From: Neobacillus mesonae
GTDB taxonomy: Bacteria; Bacillota; Bacilli; Bacillales; Cytobacillaceae
Direction: 5' to 3'
Assembly: GCF_023715155.1 (NCBI RefSeq)
Contig: NZ_JAMBNQ010000007.1
Span: 62,001 to 126,000, forward strand
DNA length: 64,000 bases
Position numbers and translations under genes: made by a program. Of the stretch, positions 54,388-63,837 are shown in pieces; within the stretch, counting starts at the first letter, position 1, and each line of letters opens with the position of its first letter. The notes below the pieces were generated by a model. It searched no databases and had not been told where the DNA came from. It was given only the letters and a program-made list of their open reading frames with translations.

Positions 54388-54990
54388 ATGAATAAATTTA
54401 AGAAACTATTAATCTCAGCAGGTTTAATTTTATCAATGTCAGCATTCACGTTAAATGGAACTTCTGAAGCAGCAACAACTACACACAAGGTTCAATCTGG
54501 TGAAACTTACTGGAAAGTGGCAGTTAAATATGGGGTGCCTGTAAAATCATTAATGCAAGCAAACCATGCAGCAAACTCTAATCTATACGCAGGCCAAAAT
54601 CTAGCAATCCCAAATTCTACTGTTACGCAAGCTGAAAAAGAATTAATGGCACGTCTTGTACATGCCGAGGCTGTTGGCGAACCATATGCCGGTAAAGTTG
54701 CGGTTGCTACCGTTATTTTAAACCGTGTTGCCAGCTCTGAATTTCCAAACTCAGTTAAAGGTGTAATCTATGAAAAAGCTGGTGGACACTTTGCATTTAC
54801 ACCAGTAATGAATGGAGCCATCAATAAAACTGCAGATGCCGCATCAAAACGGGCTGTAAATGAAGCACTTGCATTTAGAGGCCAAGGCAATGGATCCTTA
54901 TTTTTCTACAACCCCAAGACTTCCGTAAGTAAATGGGTTGCAACTCGTCAAGTGACTGTGAAAATTGGGAAACATGTTTTTGCAAAATAA
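54388..54990 (+). CDS. LysM-containing cell wall hydrolase (SleB/CwlJ hydrolase_2 domain)
   Basis: 200 aa from ATG 54388 behind AGGAGG; an upstream in-frame ATG at 54322 has no site. Signal peptide (FKKLLISAGLILSMSAFTLNGTSEA), one LysM domain for peptidoglycan binding (HKVQSGETYWKVAVKYGVPVK, near 33-75), and a catalytic hydrolase_2 domain with ELMARLVHAEAVGEPYAGKVAVATVILNR (Glu near 94 catalytic) and a C-terminal FYNP motif. Relatives are spore cortex lytic enzymes and vegetative hydrolases such as YkvT. No germination partner (YpeB) is nearby. Confidence 0.9.
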   Translation: MNKFKKLLISAGLILSMSAFTLNGTSEAATTTHKVQSGETYWKVAVKYGVPVKSLMQANHAANSNLYAGQNLAIPNSTVTQAEKELMARLVHAEAVGEPYAGKVAVATVILNRVASSEFPNSVKGVIYEKAGGHFAFTPVMNGAINKTADAASKRAVNEALAFRGQGNGSLFFYNPKTSVSKWVATRQVTVKIGKHVFAK

Positions 54991-55026
54991 TTATTAATAG
55001 AATGTGAATATTGAAAGCTTTTTATA

Positions 55027-55064
55027 CAAAAAACAGCAATTCCGAAATTTGGATATTGCTGTTT
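55027..55064 (+). terminator. Terminator after the LysM hydrolase gene
   Basis: AAAACAGCAATTCC and TTGGATATTGCTGTTTT pair with a small bulge and lead into seven T. Confidence 0.8.
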
Positions 55065-55244
55065 TTTTGTTTTAAAAAAGATGCAAGTGTTTTCAATACA
55101 TTGGATAAATTAAATAAAAGAGTTTTATGAAGTAAATTTTTAAAAAATCTGAAAAATACACCCTAAAGAGATTCCAAATACTTGAAGAAGGCTTGCCTGT
55201 CGTTTAGAATAAAAGTGAACGTATTATGGCTGGGAGGTAAAGAA

Positions 55245-56697
55245 ATGGGTGTCGTAAACCAAGAATATCAAATTTACCCAATGTATTTAGATGGAAAATG
55301 GGTCGGAAATGATTATGAAATTTTTACCGAAGTGACGAATCCAGCAACAAAAAAAGTAGTTGGGGCGATTCCTACGGGAGGCGCCGTAGAAGCAAAACAG
55401 GCAGTAGATGCTGCACACCGCGCTTTTAAAGTGTGGGCAAAGAAAACAGCAGAAGAGCGCAGCCGTCTGCTTTAAATGGCATCAATTGATAGACGAAAAT
55501 AAAGAAGAGATTGCTAGAATTATGACCATTGAACAAGGCAAGCCATTAAGAGAGGCACTTGGCGAGGTTGTGTATGCTAATAGTTTCATCTCATGGTTTG
55601 CAGAAGAAGCAAAACGTGTGTATGGGGAAACGATTCCAGCAACACATCCTAATAAAAGAATTCTTGTCCGTAAAGAACCAGTAGGAGTAGTGGCGGCCAT
55701 TACGCCGTGGAACTTCCCGGCAGCCATGATTACAAGAAAGGTCGGACCGGCACTAGCTGCAGGCTGTACCTGTGTAGTAAAACCAGCAAACCAGACTCCT
55801 CTTACAGCTTTGAAACTGGCGGAACTTGCTCATGAAGCAGGAATTCCTAGCGGTGTGATAAATGTAATTACGGGTAAGTCTTCTGAAATTGGGGAGGCAT
55901 GGCTGAAAGATCCACGTGTAACAAAAATTACTTTCACAGGTTCCACTGAGGTTGGAAAAACATTAATGCGCGGTGCAGCTGAAAATGTTAAAAAAATCTC
56001 GCTGGAGCTTGGCGGCAATGCACCATTTATTGTTATGGATGATGCGAATTTAGAAAAAGCAGCTGCCGGACTTGTTCAGTCCAAATTCCGCAATGCCGGC
56101 CAAACATGTATCTGTACAAACCGAATTTATGTTCAAGAGGGTGTTGAACAAGAGTTTATTAATCTATTTAAAGCAGAATTAGAGAAATTAAAAGTTGGCA
56201 ACGGATTGGAAGAAGGCGTAGATATCGGTCCATTGATCGATAAACCGGCATATAAAAAGGTTGAATCCCTTGTCAATGATGCCGTTAAACATGGCGGAAA
56301 TGTTGCCTATACTGGTTCTAAACCCGAAAATGAAGATGGATTCTTCTATGCGCCAACCATTTTAACGAATGTTAAAGATGACATGGAGTGTATGAAGGAT
56401 GAAATCTTTGGACCGATTGCCCCCATTTCCACTTTTAAAACAGAAGAGGAAGTAATTGAGCGTGCAAACAATTCACGATATGGTTTAGCTGCCTATGTTT
56501 ATACGGAAAACCTAAGCCGTTCATTTAGAATTACCGAGCAGCTCGAGTATGGAATTGTCGGCTTAAACGATGCACTCCCATCAGTTGCACAGGCTCCATT
56601 CGGCGGTTACAAGGAGAGCGGTCTTGGCCGGGAAGGCGGTCATTTTGGCATTGATGAGTTCTTAGAAATAAAATATATTTCTATTGGATTAGATTAA
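55245..56697 (+). pseudogene. gabD: NAD(P)-dependent succinate-semialdehyde dehydrogenase, frameshifted
   Basis: ATG 55245 after TGGGAGGTAAAG. The first 76 codons end ERSRLL then TAA at 55473-55475; the rest of the enzyme continues without loss in the +1 frame (KWHQLIDENKEEIARIM) to 56697. One extra T in CTGCTTTAAATGG explains the shift. Apart from that the ALDH is complete: ITPWNFPAAMITRK, FTGSTEVGK, LELGGNAPF (Glu), NAGQTCICTNR (Cys) and PFGGYKESGLGREGG, about 483 residues if joined. Fits GabD in GABA and 4-hydroxybutyrate use. Could be a recent null, a sequencing error, or a recoding site. Confidence 0.85.
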
Positions 56698-56716
56698 TAT
56701 AATACTTAAACTAAGA

Positions 56717-56749
56717 GGAAGCCGTGGCTGTTGATGCTGCGGCTTTTTC
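56717..56749 (+). terminator. Terminator after gabD
   Basis: GAAGCCG pairs with CGGCTTT around a 15-nt loop, followed by TTTTC. Moderate strength. Confidence 0.6.
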
Positions 56750-56820
56750 TGCTTTATATTACTGTGGTGCTGTGTTACGATAATGTGAAAAAGAATGCTT
56801 TGAAATGAGGGCGGAGAGCT

Positions 56821-57954
56821 TTGATTAAAACCATTTTATTTGATGTTGACGGAGTATTGTTAAGTGAAGAACGCTATTTTGATGCTTCAGCATTGACTGT
56901 TTGGGAAATGCTGATGAGTCCAAACTATTTGGGACTTTCGCCGGAAAAGTTTAACATAAACCCTAGTGATGAAGAAATTAAGCAAATTAGAGATACTGTA
57001 TTCCAACATGATCAGGTCCTAGGATTCCAAAAATCCCGCGGCCTAAATGCCAACTGGGACATGATCTATCTATCATTCAGCCATCAATTAATCCACCTTT
57101 TGGAACAAATCAAGGAAAAAGAGTCTGCAAAAATCAACACCTGGTGTCAGGCACCAATCAATCGAGAAGTGCTGCTGGAGATAGGCAAGGTGCTTGCAAA
57201 ATATGAAGTGAAAGTAGATTTTAGTTCGTTTGTGGAAGATTTTAAACGTTCGAATGCAATGAAGGCCGAATTGCTTGGATACTTGAATGTGATTGCAAAA
57301 GAAAAGCTCGAAGTGAAGACTACGATTTTTGAAAAAGGTGAACTTTGGTCTGTGTGTGAACATGTATCACAGGAATGGTATGTCGGGGATGAGAACGTCC
57401 TGGCTTCAACCGGAAGACCGTCTGTACAAACCGGTAAACAGGGTTTCTTGGCAAACGAGACAACGCTGGCACCTAAAGAAGAAATTGCCCGGTTGTTTCA
57501 GTCCCTGGCATCTTCAGGATTCACCATTGGGATTGGGACAGGCCGCCCTGAGCTTGAAGTCGTCCAGCCCTTCCATCACTTAAATTGGCTTGAGCATATC
57601 GATGAAAACCGAATTGTAACAGCTGATGATGTCTTGAAGGCGGAAAAAGAAAATCCAGATCAGCTGTCATTATCAAAACCGCATCCCTTCACATTTATTA
57701 TGGCATTAAAAGGAAAGGGCACCCCTTCTAAACAATGCTTGGAAACAGAACTGCCGATTGAAAATGGACAAACAGTACTCGTCGTCGGAGATTCTCTGGC
57801 TGACCTATTAGCTGCAAGAAAAATGGGCTGCCAGTTTGCTGCTGTCTTAACAGGGCTTTCTGGAAAAGCAGCTCGTGCTGAATTTGAAGAACATAAAGCA
57901 GATTATATTTTGGATTCTGTGATGGATGTTCCTAGTATTTTAGAGAATAATTGA
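56821..57954 (+). CDS. HAD superfamily hydrolase
   Basis: 377 aa, TTG start after GGGCGGAGAG. HAD motif I is FDVDGVLLSEE (nucleophile Asp8, Asp10), motif II probably GIGTGRPELEV near 239, motif III Lys in SKPHPF near 285, motif IV VVGDSLADLLAARKMGCQFAAVLTG near 321. The region between about 20 and 215 is a large alpha-helical cap, much longer than in PGP-type phosphatases. Substrate unknown; a phosphatase of a small metabolite is likely. Standalone gene. Confidence 0.82.
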   Translation: MIKTILFDVDGVLLSEERYFDASALTVWEMLMSPNYLGLSPEKFNINPSDEEIKQIRDTVFQHDQVLGFQKSRGLNANWDMIYLSFSHQLIHLLEQIKEKESAKINTWCQAPINREVLLEIGKVLAKYEVKVDFSSFVEDFKRSNAMKAELLGYLNVIAKEKLEVKTTIFEKGELWSVCEHVSQEWYVGDENVLASTGRPSVQTGKQGFLANETTLAPKEEIARLFQSLASSGFTIGIGTGRPELEVVQPFHHLNWLEHIDENRIVTADDVLKAEKENPDQLSLSKPHPFTFIMALKGKGTPSKQCLETELPIENGQTVLVVGDSLADLLAARKMGCQFAAVLTGLSGKAARAEFEEHKADYILDSVMDVPSILENN

Positions 57955-57977
57955 TTTGAGATGTTTTTGGAAAAAAG

Positions 57978-58091
57978 CTTACGTGACTGAAATGGGGAAA
58001 TATTGAATGATTGGGTCAAGTAGAAGGAGTCTAGTTGCTCGAAATGGGGAAAAGAGGAATGATTGGGGAAAGTAGAGCGGTTGGGTCACCT
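57978..58091. repeat. 52-bp palindromic repeat family, left copies (degenerate)
   Basis: Two worn units starting 57978 and 58031 (CTTACGTGACTGAAATGGGG..., CTAGTTGCTCGAAATGGGG...) that match the cleaner units at 58916-59068. Each unit begins near ACGTGACC and ends near GGTCACGT, so each can fold as a hairpin. The block is interrupted on its right by the 51-bp array. Confidence 0.7.
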
Positions 58092-58906
58092 ATGAAAGAC
58101 AACTTCCTCTGAAAAATCAAGATTCTGTCTTTCATCTGGGCTATGAAAGACAAGTTCTTTTGGAAAATCAAGATTCTGTCCTTCATCTGGGCTATGAAAG
58201 ACAAGTTTCTCTGAAAAATCAAGATTCTGTCCATCATCGAAGCGATGAAAGACAAGTTCTTTCGAAAAATCAAGATTCTGTCCATCATCGAAGCGATGAA
58301 AGACAAGTTCTTTTGAAAAGTCAAGATTCTGTCCTTCATCGAAGCTATGAAAGACAAGTTTCTCTGAAAAATCAAGATTCTGTCCATCATCGAAGCGATG
58401 AAAGACAAGTTCTTTCGAAAAATCAAGATTCTGTCCTTCATCGAAGCTATGAAAGACAAGTTTCTCTGAAAAATCAAAATTCTGTCTTTCATCTGGGCTA
58501 TGAAAGACAAGTTCTCTGAAAAATCAAGATTCTGTCCATCATCGAAGCGATGAAAGACAAGTTCTTTCGAAAAATCAAGATTCTGTCCTTCATCGAAGCG
58601 ATGAAAGACAAGTTCTTTTGAAAAGTCAAGATTCTGTCCATCATCGAAGCGATGAAAGACAAGTTTCTCTGAAAAATCAAGATTCTGTCCATCATCGAAG
58701 CGATGAAAGACAAGTTCTTTCGAAAAATCAGGATTCTGTCCTTCATCGAAGCGATGAAAGACAAGTTTCTCTGAAAAATCAAGATTCTGTCCTTCATCGG
58801 AGCGATGAAAGACAATTTCTTTTGAAAAATCAAGATTCTGTCTTTCATCGGAGCGATGAAAGACAAGTTCTTTTGGAAAATCAAGATTCTGTCTTTCATC
58901 TGGGCT
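58092..58906. repeat. Tandem array, 16 copies of a 51-bp unit
   Basis: Units begin ATGAAAGACAAGTT at 58092, 58143, 58194, 58245, 58296, 58347, 58398, 58449, 58500, 58550, 58601, 58652, 58703, 58754, 58805 and 58856; all are 51 bp except the ninth (50 bp). Consensus parts: ATGAAAGACAAGTTTCTCTG, AAAAATCAAGATTCTGTC, then C-A/T-T-CATCGAAGCG. In end units ATGAAAGACA faces TGTCTTTCAT, and TTGA-AAAA-TCAA lies inside, so a unit can form a hairpin. Being 17 codons, the unit stays open on both strands (minus: LSFIASMKDRILIFQRN; plus: RQVLSKNQDSVHHRSDE), but no ribosome binding site supports translation. It is not CRISPR: there are no unique spacers. Confidence 0.9.
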
Positions 58907-59068
58907 AGACCGGATCTAGTTGCCCGAAATAGAAAAAAGCAGAACGGTTGGGTCACGTAGTCCGGGTCTACGTGACCGGAACAGGAAAAAGTAGAATGAT
59001 TCGGTCACGTAAAACGAGTCTACATGCCCGAATCAGAAAAAACCAGAGTGATAAGGTAACATAAAAGC
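58907..59068. repeat. 52-bp palindromic repeat family, right copies
   Basis: Units start at 58916 (CTAGTTGCCCGAAATAG), 58968 (CTACGTGACCGGAACAGG) and 59020 (CTACATGCCCGAATCAG), exactly 52 bp apart, with a stub at 58907. The middle unit has ACGTGACCG and CGGTCACGT as inverted ends. Same family as 57978-58091, so the 51-bp array lies within it. The C- and A-rich stretch that follows (59090-59180) has no gene. Confidence 0.8.
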
Positions 59069-59181
59069 AACTGCCCAAGTCCAGCCAATCCAGGAAAACC
59101 AAATCCAATAAAGCTCACGTAGCCCCAACCCAACCCAACCCCAACCAACCAAACCGCATTCCAACAATCCCAAACACAAAG

Positions 59182-59216
59182 AAGCGGACCCAATCACCAC
59201 CGATTTGGCCCGCTTT
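59182..59216 (-). terminator. Probable terminator of serA
   Basis: AAGCGGACC and GGCCCGCTT pair with one mismatch around a 16-nt loop; on the minus strand the stem is followed by CTTCTTTG. It lies about 50 bases beyond the serA stop. Weak T-tract. Confidence 0.5.
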
Positions 59217-59264
59217 CACCTTCCCGAAAATTCACACAACGAAACGTAAATACTCTCACCCCTG

Positions 59265-60887
59265 CTATTCCACAAACCCCGATTCCAAGGAATCCACATT
59301 CGTTAATTCAAGCAATTGAGCTTCTATCAATCCCTCAATGAGTGTCAGTTCACGCAGAACCTCAGCTCCCAATGCTTTATCTAATGTGAGCACCATAATC
59401 GCTTCTCCGCCCACCTCCGCACGGCCCACCTGCATGGTCCCAATATTCATTTGATAATCTCCGAGCAATGACCCCACTTTTCCAATCATGCCTGGCACAT
59501 CTTGATGTTTAATATATAAAAGGTATTTTTCCGGCTTGACATCAATTCTGTATTTATTGATCTTCACAATTCGTGCTCCGTACCCATTTAAGACGGTTGC
59601 CCCAATTCGGGCGGATTCTGTTCCTTGGATAACAGAAAGCTCCATATAGTTGGCGAAGCCTTTATCGGCCGTATTTTTTTGTACATTATAGGAAACGCCC
59701 TGTTCCTTTAAGAGGTGGAGCACATTAATCAGATTCACCGAATCACTTAAATGATAGGAAAGAATTCCGCGGAGCAGGGTTCGTGTCAGTAATTCCGTAT
59801 CTTCATCAATTAAGTCACCATAATAATGAATATTGATTTTCTCAGGTGCCTGCTTTTTCAGCAATTGAATAATGAGCTGTCCCATTTGGTCTCCGAGGAG
59901 TAAATAGGGCTGGAGCTTTGCTTGGGTTTCACCTGACATTTGCGGCATATTCACAGCATTTTGGATTGTTTGGGTTTCAAAAATATCAATAATTTCTGCG
60001 CTGACTTCCTGTGCTACTTTTTCCTGGGCTTCCACTGTTGATGCCCCCAAATGCGGCGTCACAATGATATTCGGGTTATGCAATATTTCAGGATCAGCTG
60101 CTGGTTCTTTTTCAAAAACATCCAGTGCTGCTCCAGCCACATGACCTGCCTGAATGGCCCGCACTAACGCTTTTTCATCGATTATGCCGCCGCGGGCACA
60201 GTTGACCAAGCGAACGCCCTTTTTCGTTTTGGCAAAAAATGCATCATTGATAATGCCCCTTGTATCATTGGTCAGTGGAGTATGCACGGTAATAAAATCC
60301 GATTGGGCAGCAATTAAATCTAAGCCAGCCTTGGTAATGCCCAGCTTTTTCGCCCGGTCATCTGTTAAGTAGGGGTCAAATCCTAAAATGTTCATGCCAA
60401 AGCTTTTGGCCCTCTTGGCCACTTCTGTCCCGATTTTTCCCATGCCGACGATACCCAGCGTTTTCTTATATAGTTCCACGCCTTTAAACGAATTTCGGTC
60501 CCACTCACCGGATGCGGTTTTTTGATGGGCCTGGGGAATTTTCCGGGCGAGTGCCAGCATCATCGCCAATGTGTGCTCTGTTGCAGCAATCGTATTGGCT
60601 CCTGGGGCATTGATTACGATAACGCCTTTTTTCGTAGCCGCCTGGACATCGATATTATCAACACCAACACCTGCACGGGCAATCACACGGAGGTTCACAG
60701 CAGCATCCAGCAGGTCTCCTGTCACCTTTGTTTGGCTGCGAACAATCAGTGCATCATACTTTCCAATCCTATTTTTTAATTCGTCTGTTGGCAATGTCGG
60801 ATGTCTATCCACGATAAAATGCGGATGATCGAACAAACTTTTTAAACCGGTCTGGCTGATTCCATCTGTAACAAGCACTTTATACAT
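59265..60887 (-). CDS. serA: D-3-phosphoglycerate dehydrogenase
   Basis: 540 aa, ATG after GAGGAGGATG. Catalytic and NAD domains: DALIVRSQTKV, GVGVDNIDV, NTIAATEHTLAMMLALAR near 98-115, GIVGMGKIGTEVAKRAKSFGM near 145 (Rossmann), NCARGGIIDEKAL (Arg), EPAADPEIL (Glu) and TPHLGAST (His) near 281. Then the intervening domain and a C-terminal ACT domain (about 468-540, ISIKHQDVPGMIGKVGSLLG-like). First step of serine synthesis. Controlled by a T-box leader upstream. Confidence 0.96.
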   Translation of the reverse strand: MYKVLVTDGISQTGLKSLFDHPHFIVDRHPTLPTDELKNRIGKYDALIVRSQTKVTGDLLDAAVNLRVIARAGVGVDNIDVQAATKKGVIVINAPGANTIAATEHTLAMMLALARKIPQAHQKTASGEWDRNSFKGVELYKKTLGIVGMGKIGTEVAKRAKSFGMNILGFDPYLTDDRAKKLGITKAGLDLIAAQSDFITVHTPLTNDTRGIINDAFFAKTKKGVRLVNCARGGIIDEKALVRAIQAGHVAGAALDVFEKEPAADPEILHNPNIIVTPHLGASTVEAQEKVAQEVSAEIIDIFETQTIQNAVNMPQMSGETQAKLQPYLLLGDQMGQLIIQLLKKQAPEKINIHYYGDLIDEDTELLTRTLLRGILSYHLSDSVNLINVLHLLKEQGVSYNVQKNTADKGFANYMELSVIQGTESARIGATVLNGYGARIVKINKYRIDVKPEKYLLYIKHQDVPGMIGKVGSLLGDYQMNIGTMQVGRAEVGGEAIMVLTLDKALGAEVLRELTLIEGLIEAQLLELTNVDSLESGFVE

Positions 60888-60936
60888 GTTTCATCCTCCT
60901 CGGTTTCTTCAAGCGGCCTTTTCGTATAAAAATAAA

Positions 60937-61195
60937 ACGTCCCCCATAACAGACATAGTGGTCTATTATGAGGGACGTGGAAAAACGTGGTGCCACCCTC
61001 TTTCGCTGCATACAAGCATTGCAGCCTCAAGGAATGTAACGGTTTGACCCGGGTCTGCCTACTATTAAGGTTCAGCAGCCAGTTCAGAAGGGCTGGGCTT
61101 TGACCGGCACTTTGCTGGTCTATTAAAAAACAGCGCCGGTTCGCAGCATCCACCGGTTCTCTGAAGCTATTTTTTAATGCCGTCTTCATCATTAC
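60937..61195 (-). ncRNA. T-box leader of serA, Ser specifier AGC
   Basis: On the minus strand the T-box AGGGTGGCACCACG lies at 60999-60986, next to a competing terminator ACGTCCCTCATAATAGAC/GTCTGTTATGGGGGACGT followed by TTTTATTTTT (60977-60930). Stem I can be drawn from GACGGCATTAAAAAATAGC to GCTGTTTTTTAATAGACC...GTGCCGGTC. In its specifier bulge the triplet AGC (61116-61114) followed by A is the best candidate codon and codes for serine, as expected for serA. Uncharged tRNA-Ser would favour read-through. Confidence 0.9.
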
Positions 61196-61239
61196 CTATA
61201 ATAAATATAAAATTTAGTGAATTTTCTAAATTAATGTTT

Positions 61240-61268
61240 ATTCTACATTCAGTTTAAAGTTATGTAAA
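61240..61268 (-). promoter_or_regulatory. Sigma-A promoter of the T-box-serA transcript
   Basis: On the minus strand TTTACA (61268-61263), 17-nt spacer, TAGAAT (61245-61240). It lies about 45-70 bases before the T-box stem I. Confidence 0.65.
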
Positions 61269-61385
61269 GGGTCAAAATAAAAAAATTTTGCAGATTATTT
61301 CATAAAAAAAATTTACCTTTCAGCAAAAATCAATCATAATGCAATAGTAAGCGATTTCGATTTTATTATTCTATAAACATAACTA

Positions 61386-61414
61386 TTGTAAAAAGATTCA
61401 GAGAATCTTATAAT
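61386..61414 (+). promoter_or_regulatory. Sigma-A promoter of hom-thrC-thrB
   Basis: TTGTAA (61386-61391), 17-nt spacer, perfect TATAAT (61409-61414), 57 bases upstream of hom. No T-box or attenuator is visible between it and hom. Confidence 0.7.
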
Positions 61415-61471
61415 GTCTACAACAGAAATACATTTGTTCACAGTGGGAGGACATAAAAAGGAGGGGATTTA

Positions 61472-62761
61472 ATGAAGTCAATCTCGATTGGTTTGTTAGG
61501 TTTGGGCACTGTCGGGACGGGTGTAGTTCAAATTATTAAAAATCACCAGGATAAATTAATGCACCAGGTTGGCTGCCCGGTTGAGGTGAAAAAAATCCTT
61601 GTACAAAATGTACATAAAAAGAGATCGGTTGACATTGACCCAGGACTATTAACTGATCAAGCAGATGATATTTTATTAGATCAAGATATAGATGTAGTCA
61701 TTGAAGTAATGGGCGGCATTGAAACGACCAAAGACTATTTGATTACGGCACTTCGTCAAGGGAAACATGTAGTGACGGCCAATAAAGATTTAATGGCCCT
61801 GCATGGTTCAGAACTATTAACGGTTGCATCAGAATATGGATGTGATTTATTTTACGAAGCCAGTGTCGGCGGCGGGATTCCAATTTTAAGAGGATTGGTC
61901 GACGGTTTGGCATCAGACCGCATCACACAAATGATGGGGATTGTGAATGGAACCACAAATTATATTTTAACCAAAATGACCAATGAAGGAAGATCTTATG
62001 ATGAGGTCCTGAAAGAGGCTCAGGAACTTGGGTTTGCGGAGGCTGATCCTACTTCTGATGTTGAGGGGTTGGACGCAGCACGCAAAATGACTATTCTTGC
62101 CACACTGGGATTTTCGATGCACATTGATTTGGCTGATGTTCAGGTCAGCGGCATCTCGAAAGTGACGGATGAGGATATCCGCTATGGCAAGAAATTAGGC
62201 TATACGATGAAACTGATTGGCTATGCCCATCGTGAAGGCGAAAAAGTGGAGGTAAGTGTGGCACCAACCTTCTTATCTCACAATCATCCGCTCGCCTCCG
62301 TTCAGAATGAATTTAATGCCGTTTATGTTTACGGCGAGGCTGTAGGAGAAACGATGTTTTACGGACCAGGTGCAGGCAGCCTGCCAACTGCATCAGCCGT
62401 TGTTTCTGACTTAGTGGCTGTGATTAAAAATTTACGAATTGGTGTAAATGGTAAGAGTGCTGTATCACCGCAATATCCGAAACAGCTGAAGGAAGACAGT
62501 GAGAAGTACTCTAAGTATTTCTTGCGGATCCGCGTTCAGGATGAGGTTGGAGTTTTTGCAGAAATAACCACTATTTTTGCGAAATTCGGGGTAAGCTTTG
62601 AAGAGATTCTACAGCTGCCTGTGAAAGAACATGAAACATCTGAGATTATCTTAGTAACACACAGAGCTTCATTAACAAATTATGAACATATTTTACAGGA
62701 ATTACGTGATTTATCAGCAGTCAAGGAAGTAAAAAGCACATATAGGGTAGTGAGGAAATAA
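61472..62761 (+). CDS. hom: Homoserine dehydrogenase
   Basis: 429 aa, ATG after [25 protein letters not shown] at 7-20 binds NAD(P); [12 protein letters not shown] near 105 with the catalytic-site Lys, [15 protein letters not shown] near 127 and [11 protein letters not shown] near 157, with a catalytic Lys-Asp region [12 protein letters not shown] near 196; C-terminal ACT domain about 350-429 for feedback by threonine. Converts aspartate semialdehyde to homoserine. Stop overlaps the thrC start by one base. Confidence 0.96.
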   Translation: MKSISIGLLGLGTVGTGVVQIIKNHQDKLMHQVGCPVEVKKILVQNVHKKRSVDIDPGLLTDQADDILLDQDIDVVIEVMGGIETTKDYLITALRQGKHVVTANKDLMALHGSELLTVASEYGCDLFYEASVGGGIPILRGLVDGLASDRITQMMGIVNGTTNYILTKMTNEGRSYDEVLKEAQELGFAEADPTSDVEGLDAARKMTILATLGFSMHIDLADVQVSGISKVTDEDIRYGKKLGYTMKLIGYAHREGEKVEVSVAPTFLSHNHPLASVQNEFNAVYVYGEAVGETMFYGPGAGSLPTASAVVSDLVAVIKNLRIGVNGKSAVSPQYPKQLKEDSEKYSKYFLRIRVQDEVGVFAEITTIFAKFGVSFEEILQLPVKEHETSEIILVTHRASLTNYEHILQELRDLSAVKEVKSTYRVVRK

Positions 62762-63837
62762 TGATGAAAAGATGGCCAGGATTATTAGAAGCATACAAAG
62801 AATATTTACCAATCAATGAACAAACTCCGAAACTTACTTTAAACGAGGGAAATACACCATTAATTAAGCTTGAAAACCTTTCTAAGGAATGGGGAGTCGA
62901 GCTGTATGTAAAAGTGGAAGGAGCAAACCCAACCGGTTCATTTAAGGACAGGGGAATGGTTATGGCGGTTGCGAAAGCCATTGAGGAAGGCACAAAAACA
63001 GTTATTTGCGCCTCAACTGGAAACACTTCTGCAGCGGCTGCGGCTTATGCGGCACGTGCAGGAATTAACTGTATCGTGGTGATTCCAGAAGGAAAAATTG
63101 CTCTGGGAAAACTTGCCCAAGCCATGATGTATGGTGCTGAAATCATCTCCATTGAGGGGAATTTCGACCAGGCACTAAAAATGGTTCGAAATATTAGTAA
63201 AGTAGAGCCGATTACATTAGTCAATTCCGTAAATCCATACCGGCTTGAAGGTCAAAAGACAGCTGCATTTGAGGTTTGCGACCAGTTAGGCTCCGCTCCT
63301 GAAATCTTAGCAATTCCAGTCGGAAATGCCGGCAATATCAGTGCCTATTGGAAAGGCTTTAAAGAATACAATGAGAAAAAAGAAACAGGGCTTCCAAGAA
63401 TGTTTGGTTTTGAAGCAGCAGGAGCAGCGGCTCTTGTTCATAACCGCGTGTTTGAAAACCCTGAAACAATTGCAACCGCCATCCGGATTGGAAACCCGGC
63501 AAGCTGGGATTTAGCTGTCAATGCCGTTAAGGAATCTGAAGGACAGTTTGACGAAGTAACGGATGAAGAAATTGTGGCGGCATATAAAAAACTAGCAAGA
63601 ACGGACGGCGTGTTTGCTGAGCCAGCCTCTTGTGCGTCAATCGCCGGTGTATATAAGAGCATTCAAAACGGAAAAATTGCCAAAGGAACAAAAATTGTGG
63701 CTGTCCTAACCGGTAATGGCTTAAAAGATCCAGATACCGCGATTAACAGCAGTCTTGTTACACCGACTCAACTGCCAAACGATGAAAAAGCAGTTGCAGA
63801 CCATATTCGAGGGGTTGTAACAAATGCCTCAAAATAA
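62761..63837 (+). CDS. thrC: Threonine synthase
   Basis: 358 aa, ATG-ATG start overlapping the hom stop; AGTGAGG upstream. PLP fold-type [26 protein letters not shown] with the PLP lysine K62, [33 protein letters not shown] phosphate-binding loop and [11 protein letters not shown]. Makes threonine from O-phosphohomoserine. Usual length for the Bacillus-type short enzyme. Confidence 0.96.
   Translation: MMKRWPGLLEAYKEYLPINEQTPKLTLNEGNTPLIKLENLSKEWGVELYVKVEGANPTGSFKDRGMVMAVAKAIEEGTKTVICASTGNTSAAAAAYAARAGINCIVVIPEGKIALGKLAQAMMYGAEIISIEGNFDQALKMVRNISKVEPITLVNSVNPYRLEGQKTAAFEVCDQLGSAPEILAIPVGNAGNISAYWKGFKEYNEKKETGLPRMFGFEAAGAAALVHNRVFENPETIATAIRIGNPASWDLAVNAVKESEGQFDEVTDEEIVAAYKKLARTDGVFAEPASCASIAGVYKSIQNGKIAKGTKIVAVLTGNGLKDPDTAINSSLVTPTQLPNDEKAVADHIRGVVTNASK

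Noticed and set aside
55027-55244. Possible riboswitch before gabD
   Set aside because: Only a plain terminator for the upstream gene and AT-rich sequence; no conserved RNA motif seen.
58092-58906. Possible CRISPR array
   Set aside because: The whole 51-bp unit repeats with no unique spacers, and there are no cas genes nearby.
58031-58956. Long minus-strand frames of 17-residue repeats (LSFIASMKDRILIFQRN) that look like a repeat protein
   Set aside because: The openness follows from a 51-bp unit being a multiple of three; both strands are open, no ribosome binding site is present, and the 50-bp unit at 58500 breaks the frame.
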